From Sepioteuthis lessoniana (lineage: Eukaryota; Mollusca; Cephalopoda; Myopsida; Loliginidae), in contig OY757921.1 in NCBI GenBank assembly GCA_963585895.1, positions 85,875,677 through 85,939,676 of the forward strand: a DNA stretch of 64,000 nucleotides, in the 5' to 3' direction. The notes beneath the pieces were generated by a model. That model had not been told where the DNA came from. It was given only the letters and a program-made list of their open reading frames with translations, and made no database searches. Shown in pieces: positions 50,514 to 61,205 of this stretch (position 1 is the stretch's first letter; the number at the start of each line of letters is the position of its first letter). A program made the position numbers and the translations under genes.

Positions 50514-50630
50514 GTATACGCACAAATACACTCACATACACATACACACACACTCAAACGCACACGCTTTTCCAGCGAAAAAATATTTTTCAGTTGAGTA
50601 TTCATTTGTTAGTTTTAATGACATACCCAC

Positions 50631-50672
<42 letters not shown>

Positions 50673-50675
50673 GCA
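50478..50675. repeat. (CA)n and (TC)n(TA)n microsatellites
   Basis: CA-rich 50478-50570; TC 50634-50650; TA 50650-50672. Confidence 0.95.
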
Positions 50676-50873
50676 AAGCAGATGAGCTGGGAATGATTCT
50701 GTTTGAAAATATATTTTAAAAATCCGAATAAATCTCCAGGAGTGCTCAATGTATGATAATTGATATATATATATATATATTTATGAATTCATACAGAGGA
50801 AATTCAAGCTCAACAAACCGTCATTTGGCTATTTTAAATTTATTTTATTAAATTTATTTAAATTCATAATGCA
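50676..50873. other. no feature recognised
   Basis: AT-rich with a TA run near 50763-50780 and a C run at 50873-50883. Confidence 0.3.
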
Positions 50874-50883
50874 CCCCCCCCCC

Positions 50884-51595
50884 AAGCCGAAACCCTACTG
50901 CATAGTTTGGAACGAACTGCCGCAGGCATTGGTCTCTATGTCAATGCACACAAAACGGAATATATGTGCTTTAATCAAACAGGCGACATTTCCACACTAA
51001 ATAGTAGCTGTCTGAAACTAGTAGACAAGTTCACCTACCTAGGAAGCAGTGTCTCATCGACCGAGAGAGACATAGACTCGCGTCTAGCCAAGGTATGGAC
51101 AGCTACAATAGGCTATCGGTCATATGGAAATCAGACCTGACCGATAAAATGAAACGCACTTTTTTCCCAGCAGCGATCGTGTCGATACTGCTATATGGAT
51201 GCACTACTTGGACGCTAACGAAACGGATGGAGAAAAAGCTTGACGGCAACTACACGAGAATGCTGGGAGCAATATTGAACAAGTCTGGGAGGCAACACCA
51301 GACAAAGCGCAGCTGTACGGCCCCCTACCACCCATCACGAAAACTATCCAAGTTAGACGAACCAGACATGCAGGAAAATGCTGGAGAAGTAGGGACGTGC
51401 TCATAAATGATGTTCTCCAATGGAACCCTTCATATGGCCATGTAAAAGCAGGGCAGCCATTTCGAACTTACATTCAGCAGCTCTCTGAGGATACGGGATG
51501 TAGCCTCGGGACCAACCGGAAGCGATGAACGATAGGGAGCAGTGGTGAGAGAGGGTCAGGAATATCCGTGCTGATTGCGTGACAAAATGATGATG
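50884..51595 (+). pseudogene. RTE-like LINE, 3' third
   Basis: Begins ETLLHSLERTAAGIGLYVNA just after the YADD box position, then KTEYMCFNQTGDIST, KLVDKFTYLGSSVSSTERDI; a frameshift near 51100; NRLSVIWKSDLTDKMKRTFF, SILLYGCTTWTLTKRMEKKL and NYTRMLGAILNKSGRQHQTK; then more frameshifts. It ends ATGATGATGAAAT. More diverged than the 40.8-kb copy and a slightly different subfamily (SSCLKLV for EGTPLKLV). Confidence 0.85.
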
Positions 51596-52065
51596 AAATC
51601 TTTTTCATCTGGCCATTCCATGAGAGAAAGCCAAACTCTTCAGAGGGTCATCACATAATGTAGAGAAAAAAATCTCAAGATATTCTTTCAATGGATTCTT
51701 ACTCGTTTAAAAAAACAAGGTGGAGGTAGGGCAATATATTGTGTTGGTGTTAAAAGTGGATGTAATCGCAGCGTCTAATGTCATGTATCCTTAAGAATAA
51801 AAAAAAAAAATTAACACACCTCACAAAACCTTCTGCAGGTAAAACCTTGTCAATAAATTAACGTATTTATTTTCAGAAAAAAATTCTCCGTTTATTTCTT
51901 AAGGAAAACGTGGCGATAAACACTATTACTAATATAAAACTTTTTTGCTTAATTAAATTTTCATAGGTTTTATTTGATTTCCATTTAGGATCAAAATTTA
52001 GTCTTTATTTAATTTCTTAACATTTTTATATATATCTTTTTCATTTTGAATACTGGCATTCTAAC
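51596..52065. other. no gene recognised
   Basis: AT-rich. Confidence 0.3.

Positions 52066-52131
<66 letters not shown>
52066..52131. repeat. (TA)n microsatellite
   Basis: Simple repeat. Confidence 0.97.
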
Positions 52132-52135
<4 letters not shown>

Positions 52136-52298
52136 GTAAATAAAAGATTTTAATCCGACAATATGTAGAAAAATTGATAACAAGGTAATCCAAAAGTTTC
52201 GATAGCCCTGCCTTGAGCTACCGAAACTGTGCTATCACCCTGGTTGGCGGCTGATGAGGTTAGGGTATCGCACGTGCTTTCACACATTGTATGATGAA

Positions 52299-52306
<8 letters not shown>
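52132..52306 (-). repeat. PLE-associated terminal fragment
   Basis: Starts with the same GACAATATGTAGAAAAATTG and GATAACAAGGTAATCCA phrase as the PLE end at 52342-52402, then the block TTGAGCTACCGAAACTGTG to CGTGCTTTCACACATTGTAT shared in inverse with 30060-30180. Confidence 0.55.

Positions 52307-52342
<36 letters not shown>
52307..52342. repeat. (TA)n microsatellite
   Basis: Simple repeat. Confidence 0.93.
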
Positions 52343-52720
52343 GAAAATAACTAAAGGATTGTAATCCTACAATATGTAGAAAAGGTGATAACAAGGTAAT
52401 CGAAGTGGAAGGAGATTTTTATTGAGAAGTCGACACTATAGTGTTTCGGTTCTACTGAACCATCATCAGGACCATGAGGGTGATATTAGCGGTATCAAGT
52501 CAATGACGGATGTTTAAAAATACAAAATACAAAAACCTAGGTGAAAATTTGTATAATGAGAAATTATTAAAATTATTAATTATTAAACATCCATCGTTGA
52601 CTTAATATCGCCAATATCACCCCTCATGGTCCTCATGATGGTTCATTAGAACCAAAACGCTTTAGTGTCGACTTCTCAATAAATCTCTCCTTCCTTGCAC
52701 TTGGATTACCTTGTTATCAA
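52343..52720. mobile_element. inverted pair of PLE terminal repeats without internal sequence
   Basis: The left arm (minus, to about 52560) and right arm (plus, about 52575-52718) are inverted copies: GATAACAAGGTAATC at 52386 against GATTACCTTGTTATC at 52704-52718, and GACGGATGTTTAAAAATAC against AAACATCCATCGTTGAC. Only about 20 bp separates the arms, so the whole endonuclease/RT interior is gone. The left arm keeps a well-formed hammerhead-like motif; the right arm's motif is mutated. Confidence 0.8.
52427..52474 (-). ncRNA. hammerhead-ribozyme-like motif, best-preserved copy
   Basis: On the minus strand: stem I GGTC, core CTGATGA, one extra T, stem II GGTTC-AGTA-GAACC (5 bp), GAAA, stem III ACAC-TATA-GTGT (4 bp, all Watson-Crick), cleavage triplet GTC, then GACTT closing stem I (G-C, A-T, C-G, T-G). 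All invariant core bases of a type I hammerhead are present. The extra T between A9 and stem II is the only anomaly. Known biology: PLEs in several animals carry hammerheads in their terminal repeats. Activity here is inferred, not shown. Confidence 0.65.
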
Positions 52721-52831
52721 TTTATATATATATATATTATCAATTTATATATATATATATATATCCATTAGATATTGTAAGATATATAAATCATTATATG
52801 TATAAACATTATATATATATATATATATATG
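52721..52831. repeat. (TA)n microsatellites
   Basis: TA runs at 52722-52737, 52746-52762 and 52812-52831. Confidence 0.93.
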
Positions 52832-52846
52832 AGTGTGTGCATTTCT

Positions 52847-52849
<3 letters not shown>

Positions 52850-52900
<51 letters not shown>

Positions 52901-52920
52901 TAGTAGTAGTAGTTGTTGTT
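52850..52920. repeat. (GTA)n microsatellite
   Basis: About 70 bp; the poly-Ser/poly-Val frame is an artefact. Confidence 0.97.
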
Positions 52921-53344
52921 GCTGTAGATAAAGGAGAAAATGGATGAATAAAGATTCGATTTAGGAATTTATACATGTTCTTATTTCTTTTAATTGAGTG
53001 AAAATTTTGCTGGAAAACAAGTAAAAAAATCTGCGCTTGTAAGTAAAGATAATCTCAATAAGAGAGGAGATATTTTCAAAGATATAGTTGAGATTCGTGG
53101 AATGAAGTATATCAGTAATTGCAAGCTGAAAATAAAGAGATATAAAGTTGAGAAGTACATTAACGTAATAATGTAAGTCTCTAAGCTAAATATCAATAAA
53201 CGAGCTATTTATTCTTTTTTTTTTTTAATGTAGAAACAGGTTTATGTTGAAAGCTAGCTTTAACGGTAGATAATCGGTGTTGAATTCATATACATACAAA
53301 GAAAGAAAAGAAAGTAGATTTTAATTCAAAGGAAATAGATCAAA
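52921..53344. other. no gene recognised
   Basis: A 60-codon plus frame at 52994-53176 has no known motif. Confidence 0.3.
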
Positions 53345-53598
53345 AGGTGAGTTGGAGTGTTCACCAATGGTCCGGGAGACCTGGGTTCAATCCCAGGTCA
53401 CGTCATACCAAACACTTTAAAAATGGTTCTTGATACCTCCTTGCTTAATACTCAGGAATATAAGGTACGTATCAAGGGTTAAGTGGAGCAATCCAGGGAA
53501 AGGAGTAGCGCCCCCTACACCTCAGTGTAGTAGTTATTGAAAAGGGAGCATTCTGATCGCCCTCGACTAAAGGGAGACAACTTTACTTACTTACTTAA
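53345..53598 (+). repeat. SINE-A
   Basis: GAGTTGGAGTGTTCACCAAT head, GGGTTCAATCCCAGG B box, body to ACAACTTTACTTACTTACTT. Moderately well kept. Confidence 0.85.
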
Positions 53599-53619
53599 TG
53601 TTAGTTGAGCAAGTATAGA

Positions 53620-53934
53620 CAAATCCATACTTACTTTGCTTAGTTATAAAATTTACGTAGACTCGAAATTAGCGAAAAAGTTGATTTGTCTAGAGATTTA
53701 ATTTGCCTCGAAATTATATTTTTTTAAATATTTTTTAGAAAGAAGGAAAATATTTCCAAAATTATTTTGGGTTTTTATCTTTGAAATTTTTCGCGGAAAT
53801 TCAAATATTAATGCCTTTAAAAACGAGTTCGAATGAGCCGATTGGTCTATAAATACAAAACTTACAGCTCCTCTTGCCTAACTTTAAGCTCAAAATTTAA
53901 GTCTCTTTTTGTTTTATAAAGATTAGCTGAATTC

Positions 53935-53938
<4 letters not shown>
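53620..53938. repeat. unclassified dispersed repeat, copy 2
   Basis: Same order of motifs as 10610-10948 (CCAAAATTATTTTGG, TTGAAATTTTTCG, GCCGATTGGTCTATAAATAC), again ending TTCCCATATATA. Confidence 0.6.
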
Positions 53939-54001
<63 letters not shown>

Positions 54002-54030
54002 TGAGAGAGAGAAAGAGAGCGAGAAAAGAA
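53938..54030. repeat. (TA)n and GA-rich microsatellite
   Basis: TA to about 54000 and then GAGA-rich sequence. Confidence 0.95.
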
Positions 54031-54117
54031 GAGGAAGAGAAATATCGGGACAGTGGTTAAAATCGACTTACAATAGGAACACAACTGTGAAATCACCAGT
54101 GACACAATTACCGTATT

Positions 54118-54412
54118 TATATTTACCAAACCCTCCGCTCGGGCAGGATAGGACACAAGGTCAATTTTTTTTAAGTGGAGTTTAACAGGTTTGAGTTCAG
54201 AGTTCTCCTTCTCCTAGATTAGTTGCCTCAGCAACACTGAAGAACAGACTGTCTGCCCTACTATTTACCCATAGCTGGAGGGAGAATAACTGGATTTATA
54301 CCTTTCCCAATGGTATTAGTGCTATGTGAAATGCACTCATTCTAGTCCAGGATTTGAACTCGTGTCACCGTGTCCATTTCCTATAACCATTACACCACAG
54401 ACACCTCCAATT
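54118..54412 (-). repeat. SINE-B
   Basis: Full-length minus copy: CCTCCGCTCGGGCAGGATAG near 54130, CCTTTCCCAATGGTATTAG near 54302, GATTTGAACTCGTGTCACC, head CATTACACCACAGACACCTCC. A short deletion lies near the A box. Confidence 0.85.
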
Positions 54413-55471
54413 ATCGTATTTAACAGCATATAAGACCCACCGGTGTATAAAACGCTCCTCGATTTCAGCTGAGCTAATCAAGAAAAAAAAAAGTAATTAG
54501 TAAAACTATTAATAAATTTGTACAGCCAAGGCTATATTTATAAGGTGTGATTTTGGTTAAGCAAGCCATAATTACAATTAAACGAAAAAATAATATAAAA
54601 AAGAACACAAGCCTATGAAACCTTTATTATATTCAAAGGTAAGACAACAAAATGAAAAAAAAAACAAAAAACAACTGAAGACATGACATATAAGACGCAG
54701 AGAGATTTAAAAAGGTATTTTTAAAAAGTGTGCCTTATATGCGTTAACGTCTAAATGTTTTTTTGACGTTTTTAATTTTTTGGGGCGAGTTATTTTAAAA
54801 GGACTATTGGAAGGATTGTCTAGATATGACACTGTAATGCCTCTATCCAAGATGATGAGCGACATAGGAAAAATAACATGAGTTATATACACAAGTAGCT
54901 ACTTACCAACAACAATTCGTTTTGGTTTTCTTTGATTTCTTTGTCAAGTTGCATATCAACTTTCGTGTGTTTTTTAACTGTAAATATATCTTTCCAAAAT
55001 AACAATAATTATTTGTCTTTGTTTTTGTTTTTTTGTTTTTTGTTTTGTTTTTTTTTGTTTCTACTGCAGTATCAAAAACTTCTGTGTAATTCTGTGTTAT
55101 CAATTTCTCTTTAAAAACATATTCACAAAAAAATCTGTCCATTTTGGTTGAGAATTATAGCCTGAATAAACGACGAATCTACTTGAAAAGGATCTTTCAT
55201 TTCGCTGGGTTTTTTTTTTTTTTTCAAAATGGTTGTTTTCCTTTACAGTCTTCTGTTTAAATCTGCCGATTCTTTTGCAAAGTTCAACATTTTTTCAACC
55301 CTTTTGATGTGATTTTCTTCTTTATTCTTATATTTTTACCAATTTATTTTGATTTAATGTTTCAATTTATAAAAATGCGAGTTTATGGGACGCGTTTGTA
55401 CATTTTCTTCGATTAAACATTGATTGAAAACGGGAAGAAATATTAAGTATGAATAAAAGTTTTGTTAAAAT
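54413..55471. other. no gene recognised
   Basis: Over 1 kb of AT-rich sequence. GCATATAAGACCCACCGG (54432) and CATATAAGACGCAGAGAG (54687) are related phrases about 250 bp apart, possibly ends of a small DNA element. Not established. Confidence 0.3.
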
Positions 55472-55705
55472 TCTGGTTTGGTTTGGTTGCTTAATGGCAT
55501 ATCAACCTTTGTAGGTTATTTAATGCCAATGCCATCCTTCTAGAAGAACAGTAGTGGTACTATTTAACCCATAGATGGGAGGATAAGGAGAGTCGTACCT
55601 TTCCCAACGTTATTTGTTCGAAAGTGAACGTGACTGAAATTCTAACTCGCTTACAACGATTCTGCTGTCCATCGCTTTAACCATTACACCGCAAGGGCAC
55701 CCCGT
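55472..55705 (-). repeat. SINE-C
   Basis: Shared tail at the left (AATGGCATATCAACC ... TTATTTAATGCCAATG), CCTTTCCCAACGTTATTTG near 55600, head TAACCATTACACCGCAAGGG near 55676-55698. Confidence 0.78.
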
Positions 55706-55825
55706 TAAAATTCTGAAATTTCTAAATATTTAGTTTTGCTAAAACCGTAAAAACGAGTGGCATTGGGAATTTTAATGTAGTATCACGCAGAAAATGATTT
55801 TGGAAAGATGTAAAAAAAAATCAAT
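55706..55825. other. no feature
   Basis: AT-rich interval. Confidence 0.3.
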
Positions 55826-55842
55826 AAAATAATAATAATAAT

Positions 55843-55915
<73 letters not shown>
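55826..55915. repeat. (AAT)n(TA)n microsatellite
   Basis: Simple repeat. Confidence 0.97.
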
Positions 55916-55918
<3 letters not shown>

Positions 55919-55979
55919 AAGAGAGCTTGATAGGTAGGAAAAAAGAGACACAGATGTGGTGAAATCATTAACACAGTTT

Positions 55980-56211
55980 AATATGGATTCGGCCAACCAA
56001 GTTCAAATCCTATACGAGGCAATTTATATTTCATGTCTGGCTAATACTCTTGGGCAAGAAACGCATTCATTTATTCTCCTTCCACTGATGGATAAACAGT
56101 CGCCATGATTGGGATCTTTTACATAACCAGTCGAGAAGAAATCTACATTCACCTGTTAAACCAGGTTACAAAGTTAACCTTGTGTAACATTCTGGTCTTG
56201 TTTGGTTTTAC

Positions 56212-56212
<1 letters not shown>
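55980..56212 (+). repeat. SINE-B-related, strongly diverged
   Basis: AAGTTCAAATCCTATACGAGG (B box region), AATACTCTTGGGCAAGAA, TAAACCAGGTTACAAAGTTAACCTTGTGT-type phrases follow SINE-B order. The head is lost. Confidence 0.5.

Positions 56213-56213
<1 letters not shown>

Positions 56214-56250
<37 letters not shown>
56214..56250. repeat. (TA)n microsatellite
   Basis: Simple repeat. Confidence 0.95.
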
Positions 56251-56252
<2 letters not shown>

Positions 56253-56253
<1 letters not shown>

Positions 56254-56470
56254 TAAAGAGGGTGACCAGAAGGTTCCCTTTTCACAAGCTACTACACCGA
56301 GGTGTAAGGGAGGACTCGCCCACTTTACCCTTAATACATACCTTTTATTGCTGAGTGTAAAGCAAGGAGGTATCAAGTACCATTTTTAAAGTCTTTGGTA
56401 TGACGCGACTGAACACTCGTCTCCCGGACCATTGGCGAACACTGTACCCTCTAGACCAATGAGCCGGTAT
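56253..56470 (-). repeat. SINE-A
   Basis: GGTGACCAGAAGGTTCCC left end, AAAGTCTTTGGTATGACGCG, GTCTCCCGGACCATTGGCGA, head TCTAGACCAATGAGCC at 56450-56465. A short internal deletion. Confidence 0.82.
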
Positions 56471-56479
56471 ATATAATAT

Positions 56480-56534
56480 AATATAAAAATATGTACCTAT
56501 ATGTGTGTGTGTGTGTTTTCGTATCTAAGTTATC
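56480..56534. repeat. short (TA)/(TG) microsatellite
   Basis: Simple repeat and short spacer. Confidence 0.85.
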
Positions 56535-56818
56535 ATTTTTACCCAACCCCTCCGCTCGGGCAGGATTTGACAGAAGGTCAATTTTTAAGCGGTGTTTAAC
56601 AGGTTTGAGTTTTCCTTCTCCTAGACTAGTTGCTTCACCAAGGCTGAATAACCTAGTCTGCCCTACTATTTACCCATCGCTGGAGGGAGAATAATTGGAT
56701 TCATACCTTTCCCAAGGGTATTAGTGCTATGTGAAATCAATCAGTCTCGTCTAGGATTTGAACTCGTGTCACCGAATCCATTTCCTGCGAGGATAACCAT
56801 GACACCACGGGCACCTCC
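56535..56818 (-). repeat. SINE-B
   Basis: Full-length minus copy from AACCCCTCCGCTCGGGCAGG to ACCATGACACCACGGGCACC, with small internal deletions. Confidence 0.88.
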
Positions 56819-57214
56819 GTGTCTAAGTTATCGGCTATTTTGTGTCTCTACTTGCGTAAACTGTTTTTCACCAAAAGGCTTTTTTTGATAGCACTTCAAA
56901 AAAAAGCCTTATCTAAGAAACAAGGCAACGTTTCCATTTGCTGCAGAATCTGTGATCCATTTAAATCTTCCAACTGGCATTCATTATTTAAAAGAAACTC
57001 CCATTAGTAGATTTTAATGAATATTTTATCTCTTCTTGAAGATGTCGACTTTAGCTAGAAGTGACATCGCACAAAGTTGAAAAATAGTGAATTACTTTTG
57101 TTTTCTTCTTAGTCCATTCTTTTGTTAGCTTTAGCATTCCCATTTAGCCTGCGTTCTCGTTTAGAAGTAAGATATTTAAATTCAATTCCATGGTATAATT
57201 TTTTATCGACAGAT
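56819..57214. other. no gene recognised
   Basis: Nothing assignable. Confidence 0.3.
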
Positions 57215-58215
57215 TTATGCAATAGGGTTCATTGGTTTGTTGGTTGGATTGATAGTCTGTCAACTATATTTGCTTTTTTTAAGATTTTGTTGATTTGATT
57301 CGATTTTATTCCATATCAACCATTGTTGGTTATTCAAAGCCTAATCCTTTTTTCTATATACATATTAAATACATAGGATTTCGCTGGGTTGCGTTTTATG
57401 GTATATCAAGCCTATTAAGTCATTTAATCCCAAATCCTCTTTATACATATATATGAAATATATGATTTGGTAGGGTTAGGTTTTATGGTATCTCAAACAT
57501 TGTTGGTTATTTAATGACAAATCCTCTTTATAATTATATATTAGATACATATGATTTGGTTAGATTGGGTTTTATAGCATAGCAAGTATATCAGGCCATT
57601 AAATCCCAAATCAACTTAATACATTTATACTAAATACATATGATTTAGTTTGGTTGGGTTTTATGGCATATCAACCATTGTAGTTTATTTAATTCCAAAT
57701 CCTCTTTTTACATATATTAAATATATATGATTTTGTTTGGTTGGGTTTTATGGCATCTCAACCATTGGAGGTTATGTAATGCCAAAACCACTTTATACAT
57801 ATATATTAAATTCACATGATTTGGATTGCTTCGGTTTTATGGTATATGAAGGTAGGTTATTTAATGCCAAACACTCTTTATACATATGATTTAGTTTGGT
57901 TAGGTCTTACGGGATATCAACCATTGTATGTTATTTAATGCCAAATCCTCTTTATACATATATTAGATATATATGATTTTGTTTGGTTGGGTTTTATGGC
58001 ATATACACAATTGTAGGTTATTTAATGCCAAATCCTCCTTATACATATATATTAGATACAAATATCAAGCATTGTAGACCATTTAATCCCAAATCCTATT
58101 TATACATATATATTAAATATATAAGATTTGGTTTGTTCAGGGGTTTTGCCATACCAACCTTAGTAGGTTATTTAATGATAAATTCTCTTTATATGTATAT
58201 TGAATATATAATTTG
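57215..58215 (-). repeat. satellite F array, about 11-12 units of roughly 85 bp
   Basis: Each unit has ATATGATTTGGTTTGGTTGG, TTTTATGGCATATCAACC, TTATTTAATGCCAAATCC and CTTTATACATATATATTAAA, with variable decay. The core is the reverse complement of the stem-loop tail that ends SINE-C and repeat E. Confidence 0.9.
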
Positions 58216-58307
58216 TAAAAACGTTTTGTTGACATTTTGACGAGCCTGAGGTTTTTGTTGAATACAGTTAAATGGTTTCAAATATATCTAATACGAATAA
58301 TTTCATC

Positions 58308-58692
58308 ATCATCATCATATCGTGACGCCAGCACGGATATCCCTGACCATCACTCGCCACTTCTCCCTATTATTCATCGCCTCTGGCAGGTCTTCAGGGT
58401 TGCATCCCGAGTCATCACATAGCTGCTGTATGTATGTTCGAGCTGGTCGTCCTGCTTTTGCTTGGCCATATGCGGGGGTCAATAGGAGTACATCACTTAT
58501 GAGCTCGTCCTTGCTTCTCCAGCAGTGTCCTGCATGTCTGGTTCGTCTAACTAATAGTTTTCCTGATGGGAGGCAAGTGGCCATATAGTTGGTGTCTTGT
58601 GGGGTGTTGTCGCCAGGACATGTTCAATATTGCTCTCAGCATTCTTGTGTAATTGTCGTCTAGTTTCTTCTTCAGCCGTTTAGTTAGCGTTC
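58308..58692 (-). pseudogene. RTE-like LINE, 3' fragment
   Basis: Minus strand from 58692: LNGKRLKKKLDDNYTRMLRA-like start, then MATCLPSGKL (frameshift), [40 protein letters not shown] and EDLPEAMNNREKW to the ATGATGATGATG tail at 58308. A frameshift near the middle. Confidence 0.85.
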
Positions 58693-59154
58693 AAGTAGTT
58701 TTGTAGAGTTTTGAAGATCTGAATTTGTGAATTTGTTTTTCTTTGTATGACCTGTGAAATTCCCTCTCGGTCGGGTGGGAGAAGAAAAAACGAGGTCGAC
58801 ACTACTTGACGAACGGCCAAACCAACAAACCGGCCGAGTGGGTTGTTTCATACTACTAAGGTATATGAACTGGCCTTCAAATCTCAAAGGTTTGCTTTTT
58901 AATGAGATGTCAACATCTTGATGGAAAGAACACAAGTACAGTGCGTCTTAATATAGATGCGACCCATTAATATGGTAACGATTTATTACTGAAACCAGCG
59001 CAATGGGGATCATTTAGAACAAGTCCTGTAAAAATGCATCCTTTTAAGTGGGACACATCACATCGATGATTTTTTTTATTGTCATTCAATCAGCTTCTAG
59101 GACATGCAATCTCTTATAGTTTCTTGGCTCAGTAAAACATCATCATTATATTAT
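58693..59154. other. no gene recognised
   Basis: Unique-looking. A minus-strand frame of 83 codons (58684-58935) begins in the RTE flank and has no known domain. Confidence 0.3.
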
Positions 59155-59270
59155 TAGTAGTAGTAATTAGCAGTCACATGGTTCCCATGTATATTGAGAC
59201 ACCCTATATTATTATAATTAGTAATCAGCAGTCACATGGGTCCCATGAATATTCAGAAGACCTATATATA
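59155..59270. repeat. two-copy tandem repeat of about 55 bp
   Basis: AGTCACATGGTTCCCATGTATATT and AGTCACATGGGTCCCATGAATATT blocks at about 59170 and 59230, each a small palindrome (CATGG...CCATG). Confidence 0.8.
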
Positions 59271-59272
59271 TA

Positions 59273-59547
59273 TATTTACCAACCCCTCTGCTCGGGCAGG
59301 ATATGACACAAGGTCAGTTTTTAAACGTAGTTTAACAGGTTTGAATTCACAGTTTTCCTTCTCCTAGACTAGTTACCTCACCAAGGCTGAAGAACCTAGT
59401 CTGCCCTACTATTTACCCATAGCTGGAGGGAGAATAATTGGATTCATACCTTTCCCAAGGGTATTAGTGCTATGTGAAATGCTCGTCCATGATTTGAACT
59501 CGTGTCCATTTCCTATGACGATAACCATTACACCACGGGCACCTCCC
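59273..59547 (-). repeat. SINE-B, tandem copy 1
   Basis: Minus copy with the variants CCTCTGCTCGGG, GTCAGTTTTTAAACGTAG and TTGAATTCACAG. Head at CACCACGGGCACCTCCC. Confidence 0.9.
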
Positions 59548-59828
59548 TTTTTACCAACCCCTCCGCTCGGGCAGGATATGACACAAGGTCAATTTTTAAG
59601 AACAGTTTAACAGGTTTGAATTCAGAGTTTTCCTTCTCCTAAACTAGTTGTCTCACCAAGGCTGAAGAACACAGTCTGCCCTACTATTTACCCATAGCTG
59701 AATGGAGAATAATTGGATTCATACCTTTCCCAAGGGTATTAGTGCTATGCGAAATGCTCGTCCAGGATTTGAACTCGTGTCCCCGTGTCAATTTCTTATG
59801 ACGATAACAATTACACCACAGCCACCTC
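59548..59828 (-). repeat. SINE-B, tandem copy 2
   Basis: Directly follows copy 1 through CCTTTTTACCAACCCC. Variants differ from copy 1 (CCTCCGCTCGGG, GGTCAATTTTTAAGAACAG). Confidence 0.9.
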
Positions 59829-59932
59829 CCTTTTTACCAACCCCTCTGCTCGGGCAGGATATGACACAAGGTCAGTTTTTAAACGTAGTTTAACAGGTTT
59901 GAATTCACAGTTTTCCTTCTCCTAGACTATTG
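59829..59932 (-). repeat. SINE-B, tandem copy 3 (truncated)
   Basis: Repeats the copy 1 variants base for base over roughly 95 bp, then breaks at CTCCTAGACTA. It starts 559 bp after copy 1, consistent with duplication of a copy 1 + copy 2 unit. Confidence 0.88.
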
Positions 59933-60124
59933 CATGCAGTTTTTTTAAAGAAATTCAGGAAGCAACTTGAGAATGATAATGAAGATGATGAGAGTTCTAT
60001 TAATTCAAGGAATCGTTTATTTAATATATCTGCGGGGTGCAGAGAAAAAAAAACGTTTTAAAGGAAGGTTCGCTGAAAATCAATCATAAGGATTAGGCTC
60101 CCTCTATGGGAACACCAATTTTAT
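59933..60124. other. no feature recognised
   Basis: AT-rich. Confidence 0.3.
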
Positions 60125-60325
60125 CGCCCTCTCAGGCTACATAGAATAAATTGTCTATATCCCCGGCAGAGGATTAAGACTCCAGTAAAGATTTGGTTGT
60201 CCTGAATATGACTCTTAACTACATCAAATGGTAAGGCATGAGATCTGGAGATTTGAGAAGTACTCCTTTATTGTCTTTTCTCCCAGATCCACTGTGACCC
60301 GAAGAGATAAGTCCTGTTAAATTTG
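60125..60325 (+). repeat. composite repeat E, worn head
   Basis: CTCTCAGGCTACATAGAATA, CCTGAATATGACTCTTAACT, CCCAGATCCACTGTGACCCG in order. No minisatellite. Confidence 0.5.
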
Positions 60326-60689
60326 TTTAAAAATCATTCGTATTCGATAATAACCTGTACAAAAAGTTTTAAGAAACAACTGCACAAAAATATGTATATG
60401 AATGTGAAATGAGTGCGATTCCCTAAACTCTTTGAATAAGATAACTCTAGACGGGTTGAGATGCCGTTAAAATCAGTCAACAAATATTAGGTTTCACTGG
60501 AATCCTAAATTAACCAACTGATACCGTTCGAATCAATCAAATTGCACGTGGCAGCCAATAGCCAATCAAATTGATTTTGATTCTTTCTCACGGCTCCACA
60601 AATATAAAAATATTCACTACATAAATAACATCTCTATGAACAAACCAGATTAATGAGATATTCTTTAAATAAGAAGCAATTTGATTTTT
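60326..60689. other. no gene recognised
   Basis: Nothing assignable. Confidence 0.3.
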
Positions 60690-60969
60690 CTAGCTTTCAT
60701 TGCAAGCCTCTTCGTATTTGAATTGAGGTCTCGGCAGCCGTTGAACGGATGTATGTAAACAATAGTAATTGTGATTCATAACCGTTTAAAATTTACTTCG
60801 CAGCTAATGGCTGCTCGTGGCTGAATGGTTAGAAGCTTCAGCTTGGCGTTTGAGTCAAACCGGGTTTCGATCCCAGCTATGGGTAGCTACTGTCTAGCCA
60901 CACTGATGAGTTCTGATAGAACGAAACAGATCTGTCTGTGGATGACTATATATATATATATATATATAT
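60690..60969 (+). repeat. SINE-D with (TA)n end
   Basis: Leader (TCATTGCAAGCCTCTTCGTA), head GCTCGTGGCTGAATGGTTAG at 60813, B box GGGTTTCGATCCCAGC at 60862, end CTGTCTGTGGATGAC followed by TA at 60946-60969. Best SINE-D copy here. Confidence 0.82.
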
Positions 60970-60974
60970 TATGT

Positions 60975-61205
60975 AGCCATCTGGGGAGGTCCTTGTAATG
61001 TAATGATGGGACTGCGGAATCGTAGAAAGAGAGTTCGAACTATAGTCACGCTCTTACGTTCACTACCAGACAAATACCTTTGGCAGAAGTACTAAGCCTA
61101 TTATGCTCCCGGATGTAGGTTAAATAGTACCACTACTCTCCAAGAAGGGTATATTTGGTTTTGAATAACCCAAGAAGATAGATATGTCCTTAAAACAATA
61201 AACCT
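60975..61205 (+). repeat. SINE-C
   Basis: Head GGGGAGGTCCTTGTAATGTA, B box GAGTTCGAACTATAG, CAAATACCTTTGGCAGAAG, tail TTTGGTTTTGAATAACCC then ATAAACCTAACC. Confidence 0.72.

Noticed and set aside
52240-52290. Additional hammerhead at CGGCTGATGAGGTTAGGG
   Set aside because: Core-like CTGATGAG is present but no GAAA follows at a stem II distance.
57215-58215. CRISPR-like array of regularly spaced units
   Set aside because: Units are contiguous tail-derived satellite copies with no unique spacers, in an evidently eukaryotic sequence without cas genes.
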